Notes: generated by a model from the letters alone, not told the origin. Shown: positions 11,708 to 24,765, counted from the stretch's first letter. The stretch: 64,000 nucleotides of DNA from Macrocybe gigantea (GCA_011319805.1 SJRY01000003.1:143269-207268); one strand, 5' to 3'. Made by a program: numbers and translations.

Positions 11708-14700
11708 GCGAGTAGTGCTCCAAAGCGCAAGTGACCATGTGTCCCGATGTTATCTTTCCTTGTCTTTTGAATGTCAGAGCTGTTCCCTGCCCCTCGTTTA
11801 CTTGGACTCTCGTTTGATAGCTTCATACTAGTGCTCGTTGTAGTTTGTATCTGCGGACTCGTGTATTGTGACCTAGGTGATATTTGATGTGCTCTCAGGA
11901 ATCTGAAGTTGAGCCACCTTGTCTTCAGAGCTGTGACGCGCTCGAAAATCGGCGAAAGAGAATGAGGATACATCGTCGCAATTGGCTCTTTTACCGATCA
12001 CTAGGAAAGCTAGGGCAAGTTGTCAAGATCTTGCCCGAACAGATGGCAAGCAAAGCCAAGAGCAAAGCCACAAGTGACAAAGAAACAGGTGTCTCGGTCC
12101 AATGTTCAACCTCCTTCAACACAACGTTCTCCACCAAAGTGCCAACAGGAAAGGAACTCTTTCTGGAGGGGCCACCCAGACTCATCCAGCTCAGAGCAGA
12201 CCAACGAATTGTGTCAGATTGTAGCGCGGACATTCTTAGTAAGAGGCCAGTCGATTCTCGATAGCAAACATGTTGGGCGGAATAGCAAGCCGATCCGATG
12301 CAAGCACCCGCCGCAAGTTACGTACGCCAGGTCCCTTCATCCGAGAGCCGGTGCTCTTCGACAAAGAAACACTAAACAAGCATGAATACTCGTTCTGGAC
12401 ACGATGGTGGTTAAGAGGAATGGCGCCGCGACGAAGTGGGGACTCTAACATAGTGTCAGTAGAGTGTGTCATTCACGATGTTCTTGCTTGCCTATAGGCT
12501 TGAAGATTTGATGTAAATATCTTAGCCGCATTTTCCAAAACCCCTGGTTTTGCCCGCACTCTGTGATTTCGTCGTCGGCGCGACAGTCGCCTAAAGCATG
12601 TTCCAAAAGAGAACAAAAGGGGAAGACTCCATCCGCCGCACTGCGCCTAGAGAAAGCTCAGGTCGCCGGGCGGCATCGCGTCCTGCAAAAGTCGGAAGTG
12701 CTTATATCATGAAAATGAACAAAAGAAGATAAAACAAAAGAGTGCAAGAGAAAGAAACGACGTATTCTATTCTTGTAGGCAGAGGTGCTTGACACTGATC
12801 GCCGGCGTTCACACAATTCGCCAACCAAATAAATCGCCGACGCCTAGAACTAAGACTCGCCATTTTTTCTTCATCTGCCCTTGTCATCGGAAATCTCGCT
12901 TAGCCTCCATGCTCATCGGCTGAGAGCAACTGTGTATCGTGTTGTCGCAGGATTCTCTTAATCGGCATGAAGGAATGCGAGGAGCGTTACTGGCCGGTGA
13001 AGCAAGACTATGTATAGTCTGTTGATGTGTGCTAAGGAAGATGACAGAAAGGAGGGAAGCGTCCTGGAGGAAGGCATAGGAAGAACCCAGAAGGTCGCAG
13101 CAAATTCCCACTTGATGTTCTTTCATTCACTTTCCCCCTCTTTCTCTTGTCTTCGCCCGCGGCGATAAGAGGATAGCGACGGCTTACCAGGCTGTGTCTC
13201 TTATGACAGATGATTCGATGGCATGGGGATAGCAAATTCGGCCGGCTTGTGATTTGTAGTTCCTGATGTCATTCTTGGTGCTTTATTGCCATTGCCATTT
13301 CGTTTTTGCATTGCGTTGATATCATTTGTCCGAGTCACCATTGTTCGAATCACGGGTGCGTTCGATTAAGCGATCAGCTGAATTTTTTTTTTTCCTTTTT
13401 TTGATATCAAAGAAGGAAGGAAGGCGTCCAAGTTCAACGCACGCCGCCGGCGAATGAAGGCGCGCCATTCGAATAAAGCGCTCATACATTGCCACGTTTT
13501 GTTCCAACTAGCATAGCATTCACAGGAAATAGAACAAAGGGTCTCTTTTTCATTTGTTCGATACGGAGATGTGAAATGGCATCAAGGTTCAATATACGTA
13601 GGATAAGGTGTACGTACGTTTTTGTATATTCGCGGCGATTGCCAGAAGTAGCGTTGGAGAGAAATTGTGGCGCTGCGCGAACTGGGGCCGTGGCAAAACG
13701 ATATCGATGAGCTTGCGATTCTATCGATGACTGCAAGACGTTGTCGGGATGAAAGACTTGTGCGTGGCTCGAACAACACGATGAGGGTGAGCAATCTCCC
13801 CAAAGGTTGCTAAGACAGACCCATTAAGGATCGTGGATGGGCCCCTGATAAGAATGGGATGCGAATGGGTTGGACGTATAACGTACTTACCTAGTGCCAA
13901 GATGACAAGACCAGGAGATCGGATGTGAAAGATTTATCGAGATTCGATTAGCTCAGCGCCGAAGGGAACGACGAATAAATGAGCTGGCGATATATAAGAC
14001 GGTGCTTGGCCGAGATGGGTAGGCTGATAGGCGCGCAAACGTCAGGCGTCACGAGGTGGTGCCTAGTCTGGGTTGCTGTCGCAGGGCCTTGAAAACTTGT
14101 CTGACGAGTCATCTGAAAGCGGGACCAAGGGGAATAAAAGGGATGCGTTGTGGAAAGCGGAAGACGAAAGGGGCGAGAGGTCCTTCGATGACAGGTAAAG
14201 CGCATGGTCGACGTCGAGAGTTCTAGGTTGCTTCGCATCATTCGAGCACCTAGCAGTGCCGCCGTATGCGCACGCGCGTCACGAGCACGCTGGCGTTCTC
14301 ACCATCCTGAGAGCCATTTTTCTGTATTCGACGATTCTCGATCGCAGATACGAATATTCCATGCTATGCTTTATCAGAAAGAGAGCCGGGGGTTTAGAAC
14401 CCGAAAGCGCTGGTCAGGCGGCGTATTCGTGGTTGTGCGCGATAGGGCAGGCCGTGTACATGTTGCGTTGGGGATGGATCATAGTCGTCCCTTCACGTTC
14501 TCGCGTTCCCACCGCGTGCAGAGTGGTTCAGAGCTTGGCCAAACAAGAGACAGGCAATCTCCAGGTATCGGATAAGCGCGGCATTGCCCCTCCCGACCTC
14601 CACGCGGATTCTCGTGCGGGATTCTCTCCGAATCTGAGCAGATTCAGAAGTCGATAGTCAAAGCAGCTGCGATGCAGGCAATCAAGTGATGTGATAGCAG

Positions 14701-15209
14701 GATGATGAGGAAGAGCCTTCCCCCCGTCTCCCTGCTCTTCGCGAGATCTGGCGTTTGGGCTTCACATTCTCTTGGATCTGTCGAGATGAGAATAAGCAGC
14801 AAAAGCCGCCGTGCATGACAGATGGGATGCCGCACTTGGACCCAGGAATTTGGTGCCTTTCCCTTGTTTGGCGGGTTGGCGTCGCTTGCCGGAAGTGGCG
14901 GAGTTGCGGCTACTTGTTATGAGACCGCCCCGCAAACTTGGGCGTCGAGATACGATGACCCTTTGTTCGTCGTTGGTGATGGAACGCGGCGAACGAATTC
15001 AGAATCAAGTACTTCTGCTCTAAGAAAGGAGGCTATGCAGTTTCTTTTTTTTGTTGAGTGGCTTGAAGGACGAATCTGCGGAAGGTACCGGCGGTACAAT
15101 CTGAAAGGGCAAAACAATAGAAAAAATGCAACTCCGCGAACAACTCCGCGAGGCTTTCCTGTTTCCGAAACCAGCGCGGCCTTCACAACCGCCCAGTCTC
15201 AGCTACAAT
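11708..15209. other. Long intergenic stretch, no supported gene
   Basis: About 3.5 kb in which no frame shows a domain or a convincing splice chain. Frames at 11884-12264, 13032-13235, 14204-14657 and 14822-15295 overlap frames on the other strand and look random. A T-rich run occurs at about 13385-13402. A small spliced gene on the minus strand around 12650-13230 cannot be excluded, since a segment reading DAMPPGDLSFL precedes a stop there. Confidence 0.4.
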
Positions 15210-15222
15210 TTATAAAAATAAA
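15210..15222 (+). promoter_or_regulatory. TATA element of TUP1
   Basis: TTATAAAAATAAA, about 160 bases upstream of the ATG at 15381 and followed by a pyrimidine-rich leader, as is usual for fungal promoters. Confidence 0.45.
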
Positions 15223-15380
15223 TTATATTCTTTTGACTCTCTTTCCCCCATCATTCCTGCCGTCCGCCGTCCTCTTTCCCCTTCACAGGTCTTGATCGCT
15301 GCCCGTGCACGCTTTCTCCACCATTGCTTTCGTTCACCGACAATAATCTCCACCTGTTCCCAGTGCCAGCGCTCGCTGCC

Positions 15381-18184
15381 ATGTCCACCAATGGCGTGTA
15401 CAATGTGCGTCGTTGGCGTTTTCTTTTCTATCCTCCCTAGTCGTTTCCGCAACCATTCTTGCCATGGCTTCCAACGTTGTCCTTCGCGCTGCTGCTGGAG
15501 GCGGTTTCTGTGGTAGACAGGCTCTTTCATATCGGCTAGAATACGTCCACGTGGAAAGCCCATCTCTCACCGACAGCAGAAAGGGCAGACTGCAGCTCCT
15601 GTTTTTCTTTTTGACCTTGATGTTTCTGTATCCAGACGCGGGACTAACCAAGCGCCACCACACACAGCATCGGACCCTTCAGCCGACGACGCGCACTGTG
15701 CCCCCAGCTGCCCAAGCACCGCCCCCGCCCCCAGTTGCGGCCATGACCAACCGCCTAGCTGAGGCGCTCGACGTTATTCGCCAGGAGTTCGAGACAGTCT
15801 CGTCCGATCGCGAGGCAATGCGACTGCAGAGAGACGAGTACGAGGCCAAAAGTGCGTTCTTCCTGTCCTTATCGTCCGTCAAGCTCAGAATTCACGGAAA
15901 ATACCTTACATATGCGCCCCCGACTCACCTTCCGACCCGTTATAATATCCTCAGTCAACGCCCAGCTGACGGAAGTCAACATGATCCGGCGGTCGTTCTA
16001 CGACCTAGAAGCACAGCAGAGCAAAGTCAGGCAACGGTACGAGGATGAGCTGAATCGTCTCCGCGCCGAGATCGCCTTGCTGCGCTCGCAAGGTCCCGGC
16101 ATCAGCAGTCTTGGTGCCGGGCCCAGCGTCGTCGCAAGCACCTCCACGTCGGCCTCCGCTGCACCGGGCAACGGACCATCCCGCCGGCGCTGGTCGATAC
16201 GTTCCCGCGCGAGAGCAGGTTCGAAAGAGAGAGGAGTGTCGGCATGAGCATGAGCGCGCACACTTCTCCGCGGTTTGAGCATCGCGAGAAGCCGTCCCGA
16301 GGTGGAGCCGGTGCAGACCTGGAGAGGGAGAGCGACCGTATCGTGGACCAGCGGGACTCCAAGCGCCCCAAGCCGGAGAGGATACGGACAGGTGCGTTGC
16401 ATGTGGCTTGGCAGCTCTCATTCCCAAAGTTTACTTCGATTCCCAGACTCCAGCCCCGGCCTGCCTCCCGCTCACACACTCTATGCATCTTCGTCATCAT
16501 CAGCTCAGCCAACCACGCTAAGCATACCCGCGGGCCGGGCTCGGCACCCCCCCGCCCAGCACCCTCCCCCCTCCAGGCGGGCGCGATCCCTCAGACTACT
16601 CAGTCACATTGCCTCCCATCGGCGCTGGGGTGGGCGGTCCGCCGAAGAACGTGAATGCAATTGCTCAAGAAGATCTGCAGCTAGCCCCGCCAGAGTTCAG
16701 GAAGGAGGGCTCGGACTGGTTCGCTGTTTTCAACCCGAAAATTCCGAGGGTGTTGGATATCAGTTTAGTGCATACACTGAGTCACACTAGGTGCGGCCTC
16801 ACACATATACTTGGAGAGTCTATGAAATGACTTTTTGATTTTGCAAGTGTTGTGTGTTGCGTCCAGTTCTCAGCAGATGGGAAGTATATGGCGACTGGGT
16901 GCAACAGGACAGCCCAAATTTATGATGTGGCATCGGGTCAGCGCATATGGTAAGTGAAAGCATCCCCATCTCTGCATTTTCAGATGCATATATGAACCTA
17001 TGCAGTGTCCTGCTGGACGACCAGGCAGCCAAGACAGGAGACCTATACATTCGCAGCGTGAGATTCAGTCCTGACGGTAAGTTGCTTGCAACGGGTGCAG
17101 AGGATAGGCAAATACGAGTGCGTACTTCTCGACTCTTCCCCGCTTTCTCTTGGTTAAACAGCCAATGCAATACGACAGATATGGGACATTGCAAAAAAAC
17201 GGATCCGGAACGTGTTCGACGGACATCAACAAGAGATCTATTCACTTGACTTTTCCCGTGACGGCCGGTTCATCGTTTCTGGCTCAGGCGACCGCACAGC
17301 ACGCATCTGGGACATGAACGACCTAACGTGCAAAGTGCTCACGATCAACGACCAAGATTCACTCAACGGCGACGCTGGCGTGACCTCAGTCGCGATTTCC
17401 CCCGACGGACGCTACGTCGCTGCAGGCTCGCTCGATACAGTCGTGCGCATTTGGGATGTTGCGTCTGGGCAGCCTTTGGAGCGACTTCGGGGGCATAGAG
17501 ATAGCGTGTACAGCGTGGCATTTACGCCGGATGGGAAGGGCCTAGTCAGCGGTAGCTTGGACAAGACGCTCAAGTTTTGGGATGTGAGCGGATTGATGAT
17601 GGGCGGTGGGGCCGCGACGGGCCCGGGGACGCCGGGCTTGGCCGGTGGAGTGATCAAGGGCGCAAAGAGGGCGGAAATGGCGCGGGCGAATCGCCTGTTG
17701 GCAAGAAGCTTGGGGAGAAGATCGGTCCGTCGCCATGCACGATGGATTTCGTAGGGCACAAGGCATGCATAGCTCCGTTGTTCTATCATTTTTCCCCACT
17801 GACGTTGGATCTGGCATGATTAGGACTACGTATTGAGTGTCTCTGTCTCTCACGATGGAAAATGGGTTGTGTCTGGTTCAAAAGACCGATGCGTCCAGTT
17901 TTGGGACGCGCGCACGGCGACGTTGCAGTTTATGCTTCAGGGTCACAAGAATTCTGGTCCGTAGTCCCCTTCGCATCTTCTGTTCATTGCGTCCCCTTTT
18001 TTTCTGACTTTCGTCATTGCAGTTATATCGCTTGACGTCAACCCGACAGGCGGTCTGCTTGCCACGGGGAGCGGCGACAATTTGGCTCGAATATGTGCGT
18101 AACTCATTCTTCTCTTATAACTCAAGGCCCTCACGACGTTTGACTCGGATTCTCGCCTATATAGGGCGTTATACAACTATCTAA
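15381..18184 (+). CDS. TUP1: General transcriptional co-repressor Tup1 (WD40)
   Basis: Subunit of the Cyc8(Ssn6)-Tup1 nuclear co-repressor. Ten exons: 15381-15404, 15668-15851, 15955-16391, 16447-16790, 16848-16949, 17006-17117, 17179-17762, 17824-17956, 18023-18094 and 18165-18184. The N-terminus has the Tup1 tetramerisation helix ([14 protein letters not shown], then [13 protein letters not shown]), a low-complexity linker, the [20 protein letters not shown] entry to the propeller, seven WD40 repeats, and the usual short ending (ARIW plus five residues). The intron at 17763-17823 has a GC donor. Four frame changes, in runs at 16184-16185, 16535-16536, 16566-16571 and 17664-17666, are each repaired by one added base; the spliced length then becomes 2016 nt (671 residues). 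That arithmetic and the intact domains argue for sequence error rather than a pseudogene. Confidence 0.92.
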
Positions 18185-19412
18185 TCTAATTACTCTTTTT
18201 CCTTCGACTTTCGCTGTTGAGTCCTTTCTTCTCGTTTTTTTCCACTTCCACAAACAATTTTCCCATGTCTCGTCCCTGTCCGATGACGTTTCTTCTTTCG
18301 ATTCGTCTCTGTTTTCTAGGGTGTAATTTATTGTTTCTTTTTTGTTTCAATAACTCTACGAGTCACGCAATACGAATACGAATCTTATACAAGTCGATTG
18401 CTCGCCTCTTTGTTTAATTGATTAATGAGTTTGTATTCTCTTTCTGTGTCTACGTCACTGTCTATGTGCATTATGTTTATGTCTCGCCGTGAAGAGAGTG
18501 GCCGCGGTATAGTACCCCGTGACCACCGGATATGCGCCACCTCATGGGATCATGCAGCAGAGGTCGACTTTCGATGGTTGGAACCATCCCGGTCTATGCG
18601 GCTCTCGATTCATTGGTACAGACCCTTAGGACCTAAGCCTTAGGATCTTAGGATGCGCCGTGGGCGCTCGATGCAGCGGCTTGCGAAGTTATGGATTATG
18701 CACTATACATTGTGATCAATCGATCGACATGCAACGTGCAAATGCGCAACGTTTCGACGGCTAATAGGAAGAATACAAGGTAGGTTTTGATTTTGAGGGT
18801 CCAGATTTGGGATGTTGCAGCTTGGTGATCGTCACACTTGTCATGTTGCCGCTGAGGCGGAGGGAGATATAATCGTATATGTTACATACATACATACATA
18901 CAGACAGATGGACAGACATTGCGGGATAGCTGCATTTATACCGGCATGGAACAGGTAATGCAAGAAGTCCGAGAACCGGAAGTGCAATGAGAAAAGGCAA
19001 GCCGTCGCAGAGCAGTAATGGAGATGGTGAAAAAAACTTTCAATTTGTTAAATACAACCACCTTTCCTGAACTCCCCTTTTCTTCCTCCGTCTCGGAAAC
19101 GTGAGTCTGCGTGAATAAATAGCTTTGCATTATGCAGATTAGCTTTGGCGCTGGCATTGATAAACGAGAAGAGAAAGAGGAAAAGAAGCAACAGCCAGAG
19201 ACGTCGCTGCTTTCCGCTCCGCTCCATCTCGTCCCGGCACCAGGGACGTCACTGGCCCCTGCATTGTGCATTGCAAAAGAGAAGAATTTGCTGCAAGGGG
19301 CGAAAGAGTGCGGAGGGAACCGGATGATTGAAATAAATCAAAGACATACATGAAGAGAAACAAAAGACAAGTCATGCGAGTCTCGACCGACGGCGTCTTC
19401 AAGTGTTCTTTC
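18185..19412. other. Intergenic stretch between convergent TUP1 and GH27
   Basis: Holds the two 3' flanks. It is T-rich after the TUP1 stop and carries a short tetranucleotide repeat at 18882-18918. No gene supported. Confidence 0.5.
18882..18918. repeat. TACA/GACA microsatellite
   Basis: About five copies of TACA are followed by degenerate CAGA/GACA units. Simple sequence with no function inferred. Confidence 0.8.
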
Positions 19413-22055
19413 TCACTGGTCGATCCTCGTTCCGTTCTGATCCATGCACCATTCCGGCCTAGCACAGGGCGGCTGCGTCCCCGCGGGCTCGTCGCCAGCA
19501 TCCTTGAGCAGAAGCGCCGCTACACCGTGCGGCGGCACGTTGTGAACCGTCATGTTGCGCACGACCGTGCCGTTGTTTGTGTGTGTCCAGAGATCCTTTG
19601 CAGAAGAAATGTGAAAATGTGTGAAGATGTCGAAAAGAAAAAGGAAAAATAACGTTTGGTGTTTCCAACCAGGGTTTATCCCGCATGGAGATTTCCCGAG
19701 GACGGCATGGCGACACTTGCATGCAAAGTTGAAACTTACCCTTACGGAGTACTGACGTCCTGCACGAATCCAAGGAGACTCGGTCAAGGAGAAGAACATG
19801 TCAGCAGGCTCGTCCAATACATTGATCTGCGGGGGAGAAACAAACATTCATTTAGGGTGGCGTGACCTCTGGCTGACCGAGATTACCACACACCAGCATA
19901 AAGATCGTCCCGTTCTGACTTTCACCACTCCAGTACTGTGCAGGGTGAGTGAAGTTGTTTGACCAGTCCGGCTATTTGAAACGGGACCGTCAATAGGACA
20001 AGGTGCCGGGTGACCATAATTCTACGTACATTGATTCCCCATCGGAAAGGCGTGACACCTGTTCCGATAACAGGGTCTTGGTTGATGGCGATGATTTCCC
20101 GGTTCTTCAGTATCTGCAAGGTTTCTTGAGTGGCCGAGGAGAGCTGAACAAAGACAAGATCATTAGTAGATCGGCGAAACAATAGGGACGTGGGATTGAT
20201 TTACATCAGTGGACTGGTAAGATGGGAACACGGCAGAAAATTATCATGATATAAGGTTAGCGTCGTCTATGGAGGACAGATATAGCACGAACAATCAACA
20301 AAGGTGATTTCATCAACGCCCAGGCGGTGAAATGAGTCTTTGATTCCTCGAACGTGAGATCACCATTGCCGCTGTGAACACCCAAATCGGCGATCACGTT
20401 TGATCATTCACACATGACAGCTACGCACATTTCAAGCTTTGGGAGATAGAACGTGAGTTAATCCATATGCGGAAGAAAACCCAAACTTACGATATCCATG
20501 TCGTTATGACCGTAGAAGTCGGATGCCCAGGCGATGAATGAATTCCTGAGCACAGAAAGTCATTAATCATACACACTGTATTTGGAGATATAGACTGCAC
20601 AGACTGATTGATGATGCTGCGAAGGGCATCCCAATGCGGGCCTGGAATCGATCCCAAGGAATCAGTGGAGGATCGAAGCGTTCATTGCCGCAGTAACTCA
20701 CCAATATCTTCTGTAGTCTTATTCGGACATTAGTAGACGAAAGGTTGCAAACATCGATTACCCACTCGCCAACTCTGCCCTAAGCGCCTCGCCCATATCC
20801 AAGGCTGTTCCTGTAGGTATAATTGGTTTATTTTGGGGTGAAAGCTGGTACATCAAACCTCACCCGACCCCATTGGCAAATGGAGAAGAGGAGCGGAGGT
20901 TTCCCAGACTTCTCGGCAAGGTCCGCGATGGCATTTGCCATGCGAGTGTACTCTTTACAAGCATCATCATTGTGTATGGCACAAGGACGAAAGACAGCTT
21001 ACTTCCGACCATGCCTTCCTTGATGATCTCATCGAATGGTACTTTGCGAGAACTCAGCCGGTTACCGCCAACAAGTCTTCAACAGAACTTACCAGCACAG
21101 TTGTCGTACCTGTCAGCCTGTCAAGACCACAAAATGTCGACAAGGAGTGTGCATTTGCTTACTTTAGGAGATCAAAGCCCCAATCCTGAAAGAGTTTGGC
21201 ATCTCTGAAACAAGATGACGACAATCAAGATGAGCTGCTGTCAAATCGAGCAGATTTAAACAGACCTAGCTTCATTCTGGAAGGAGCCCGGGTAAAGTTG
21301 GCAAGTGAACCATCCAGAGTCGCTATACTGGGACGTAGATCAGCAAACACAAAGCATAACCGCTTTTGTTTGAGCCCATACAATGCCAGCTTTTCTGCAA
21401 TCATCGTTCAGTAAGATGTCGTTTCCTTGGCGAACAGGAACAACTCACAATCCAAGCTTGTGAATCTGATCTGTGAGCTTCTTCATACCAGACGGGAACC
21501 GTTCCTTGTCTAGAAGCAGCTCGTTTAGTAATCGTCATCACCAGTTCAAAATCAAGGAATACTTGCTTGCAACGATATCGCCCGATGGGCTTCGCTGTTT
21601 CTCGGAATAACAGTCGTCGATATTAATATGGTCGTAGCCTACATCCTAGAAATGGGGCAGTGAACCAAAGACTGATGTCAATTGTTACTCGTTTCTTGCT
21701 CACCTTCAGCCCAAGAGAGACCATGAGTTTTGCTGTCTCCAGCACAACCGTCTCATTGATATCACACTGACGAACGATCAGATAGGATGGGTTGGGAACA
21801 AATGAGGACGTACGTGGTATGCATTCCATGCTTAAAGTGTGAGTCAATGTTCAGGATACGATCCAAACTGTATAATCCCTGTAACGCACTGTTGTATCCC
21901 ATAACTGAAGATTGTCTCAGATGTCGCGTAAAACGTGCTACTTTCAAGCATGGCTACTTACACGGGAGACGCCCCACACCATTATTGATGCCCACAACCG
22001 GGAAAGGGTTTGAAAAAACACTTAAACTGAAAATTAGGGCGGCGAATCCCAACAT
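19413..22055 (-). CDS. Secreted alpha-galactosidase, glycoside hydrolase family 27
   Basis: Hydrolyses terminal alpha-1,6-galactose from galactomannan or raffinose-type sugars outside the cell. By my reading about 23 exons encode about 430 residues. The start MLGFAALIFSLSVFSNPFPV is a signal peptide with possible pro-sequence. GH27 landmarks follow in order: MGYNTWNAYHCDINETVV, GYDHINIDDCY, AGIYSDSGWFTC, the nucleophile motif KYDNC, ICQWGR, the acid/base region GHNDMDILEIGNG (one exon of it is only 8 nt), AWALMKSPLLI and the C-terminal beta domain ending after VPPHGVAALLL. All introns but one fit GT-AG in phase. At the VAS/KERF junction one base seems missing in the CC at 21504-21505 (plus strand). 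The gene faces TUP1 tail to tail. Confidence 0.9.
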
Positions 22056-22268
22056 GGCGATGGTCAAGAGCACTGCCCAAGGAGTGATTACAACTGTACG
22101 CTGCTGGCCGAAGCCTTTCCGTAACGAGTGGAAAGCTGTCGCAAGATGGTATTTATGAGATTCTACTGTCCTTAGGAATCAAGATCACATGAAAATGACA
22201 CCACGCACCTCGAACAGCTCCGCCCCCATCAGAATGATCCGCGCCGGTCGCCGGGGGTGGAAGAAGCG

Positions 22269-22930
22269 CTATTTTTTAAAGAAGGAAAGCCTGAGCGACG
22301 TGGAGAGCATGCAAAGATTGCATACGTTGATGCTCAGAAGCTGCACCGTTGCGTGTAGGGTGAGCCGCTGCACAAGCCGTGGTATGGTCAGCTGTCCAAG
22401 GAGCCACACGAATAAATATATGGATCCAAACTTGTTTTCGGCCTGCCTTGTGCCGGATCTGAGGCCGTGGACGTTATGAGGGATTATAATGACAGATGTA
22501 ACAATCAGTCCGCGGTCATTCCATGGGGCCTGTGCGGCTCGAAGCTCCATACCAGCTGTCGTCTCACCTGCTTGTGACTGGGCATTTGAGGATGATTCCG
22601 GAAAGGTACCTATATGGCCATGGCTCGATGAGCAGATGACCCAGAATGGCTGTTCGTGGTGGAGCCTGACCATAATGGACGGCTCCAGTATTGGACGCAG
22701 CGAGGTTCTTCGGCGTCGAAGAAGAGTCTAAGTCGTCTGAATCAGTGACGGTGAGTTCGGGTGGTAGAAGAGATCCTTCCGAAAGTCCTTGCCTCTTCCG
22801 TTATGAGGGGATCTACTCCCTTCAACTGTTTGTGTAACAAAATTCAATGGTTCAAGACAACTGTCGACAGATGTGAAATGGCTGGGCTGACCTGCTGACG
22901 AGAAGCCTGCTGCTTCTGTTCCATGATCCA
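22269..22930 (-). CDS. Possible small spliced gene, unknown
   Basis: A minus-strand ATG at 22930 (MDHGTEAAGFSSA) is followed by a possible intron and then by protein-like blocks LPPELTVTDSDDLDSSST and LIEPWPYR in another frame, ending in a 134-codon frame with one hydrophobic stretch near FVWLLGQLTIPRLV. The exons do not join cleanly, no family is recognised, and this DNA may just be the shared upstream region of GH27 and the next gene. Confidence 0.2.
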
Positions 22931-23124
22931 TGATGTCACAACAAGGCTACGGAGAAATTATATTATGATAGAGGATGCCAATCCTCCGTCAGACCTCCTT
23001 CAGACTACTGTGATTCTTGTAGATCTAGAATGAGTGGAATATGAAAGACCTATGATCCGTGAGTGGATGAGTAAAAGACGAGGAAGCGAGCGAGTAGAGG
23101 AATGCGAATAACACTGGTTATGGA

Positions 23125-23153
23125 AACCACAGACAGCAGTGCTGTCTGTGGTT
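23125..23153. repeat. Perfect palindrome, 14-bp arms
   Basis: AACCACAGACAGCA, one central G, then its exact reverse complement. It lies about 360 bp upstream of the Sos7-like start, and part of the arm (ACCACAGACAG) recurs near 23257. It could be a dimeric protein-binding site or a cruciform. Confidence 0.7.
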
Positions 23154-23460
23154 ACGGTCACGAGAGCAGCGCCAAAGACCACGTGCGCGAAGCCCTGGGC
23201 TTGACGTCGAGACTCAACACTTTCTGATTTCCAGCAGCAAGGTATATGACATATGACCACAGACAGGCAGGTGAATTCAAGAATTATAGAGATTATTCAA
23301 CGGCGGGGCACTAGAGGGGTAGTAGTACCCAGAGCGTTTTAAGTGAAATTCATACTCACTGACATCGTACAAGTGGCGTTCCAGCCGCGTGAGTGATGTC
23401 CGCTTCAAAACGCAAGGGGGTGCCCGCGCTGGTCACAAGTGTGACGAGCAAGACGTCAAC

Positions 23461-23468
23461 TCACGTGA
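23461..23468 (+). promoter_or_regulatory. TCACGTGA motif in the Sos7-like promoter
   Basis: An E-box-type palindrome 43 bases upstream of the ATG at 23511. The same octamer occurs at 27626-27633, 110 bases upstream of the coiled-coil gene. Confidence 0.4.
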
Positions 23469-23510
23469 GCAAGCATGTGACAAACGCGTTCTTCGGTGTT
23501 GACGCTCAAC

Positions 23511-24765
23511 ATGACCACGAACCCAGGACGCCCTTCATCATTAGGCACGACAACGGAGCAAGAAAAGCTTCTTGAAGCTGCCCAACAGTTAAAGTCTCAA
23601 TTAGAGGCCGCCGATCTCTTACTACTCCACCATCGTGATGAATTTCAGACTTACAAGGATGATGGGCTCGACCCCGAGGAGTTTGAGTTCAAGGATCCTG
23701 CTATCATTGCTTCTGACGTAGCATCACAGACGGTGTGTCTTAAATATCTTATGGTCTCTCTCCACTCATTCCTAAACTTCGCCTCCAGTCGTTCCTAAGG
23801 AAGTTGAAATTTCAATACCTCGAGCAGAACGCGAAGGACCGCTATGTGAAATCCATCGTCAGCGACATAGACGACGCTCCCATAGTTACCGCCGACGATA
23901 ACAAAGCTCTTTTGGCCAGCAACGCTGAGAAGAAAGAGAATTTGAAGGTTTCAAAGGCGAGGCTTGCAGAAATACAACAAAATACGAGAGTTTTGGCTCC
24001 CACTGTCGAAGAAAGTCTGTCTCATGTCCTGCTCATCTCATTTCAAGCTCTTTCTCATCATTGGATTGTAGAATATCGGAGAATAAAAGAAGCTACAGGG
24101 CAAGCTTCAAATCTTGCGCAAAAGATCATCGACGCTCGCTTGGCATTGTCGCGCCTACGAAAGAGGCATCCAAACCCTCGTTTGACCATTGCATCTGCGG
24201 ACCAGAAACTCCTTGACCAGGTCAACGAGATGCAGACGCTGAGCGATGAACTGGACGCTCTTAACAAGGACACGAGAGCCATGAAGGAGAAAGCCAAAGC
24301 GGGCGCGCTTGAGCTCGAAAACTTCCGAGCTGAGCGAGCTGAGATCGAGAAGGCGTTAAAATCATCGAGGGTCGACGAGGACGATGGGCCACTCATTCCC
24401 CTGTACGACTGGTGCGTAGGTTTTGCGCATTTCAGGCACTCCACGATCAGCCGACCCCATCATCTAGGTACACAGCATCGATGGACTTCCATCGGACAAT
24501 GAACAACCTGCACGAGTCACACGCAGTATCTGACAACGAGCTACGGCTCACATACCGCATCGACTTGTCTAGGCCTAGTCCTTATTATATCACTATTACC
24601 CTCATTTTCGCGCCGGACACACGAAACCTCGCCGCTGTGCAGACCCTCGGTCTCGACACGCTTGGCGTCGATCTCGGGGATTTAATTGATGCACACATTC
24701 AGGTCAATGATGTGCATGGTCTGGTGTCTGCTATTCTTGCGCGCGCAAGAGCGGCCAATCTATGA
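23511..24765 (+). CDS. Coiled-coil kinetochore protein, Sos7/Kre28-like
   Basis: Four exons (23511-23732, 23789-24014, 24072-24411, 24468-24765) join in phase and give 361 residues. After a short Thr/Ser-rich start the protein is helical: KLLEAAQQLKSQLEAADLL, then SFLRKLKFQYLEQNAKDRYV, then a long coiled coil (LSDELDALNKDTRAMKEK and onward) and a globular end with YRIDLSRPSPYYITITLIF and NDVHGLVSAILAR. The FLRKLKFQYLEQ..K.RY.K.I block resembles the N-terminal domain of fission-yeast Sos7 and budding-yeast Kre28, partners of Spc7/Knl1 at the outer kinetochore. That identity is motif-based; another chromosome-segregation coiled-coil protein is possible. No frame damage. Confidence 0.6.

Noticed and set aside
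13341..13365. GTTCGAATCACGGG, like a tRNA T-loop
   Set aside because: No acceptor stem, D-arm or anticodon arm can be folded upstream.
15381..18184. TUP1 as a pseudogene because of four frame changes
   Set aside because: All domains and splice sites are intact, each change is a one-base loss, and the repaired length is a multiple of three; RPF2, an essential gene, shows the same fault.
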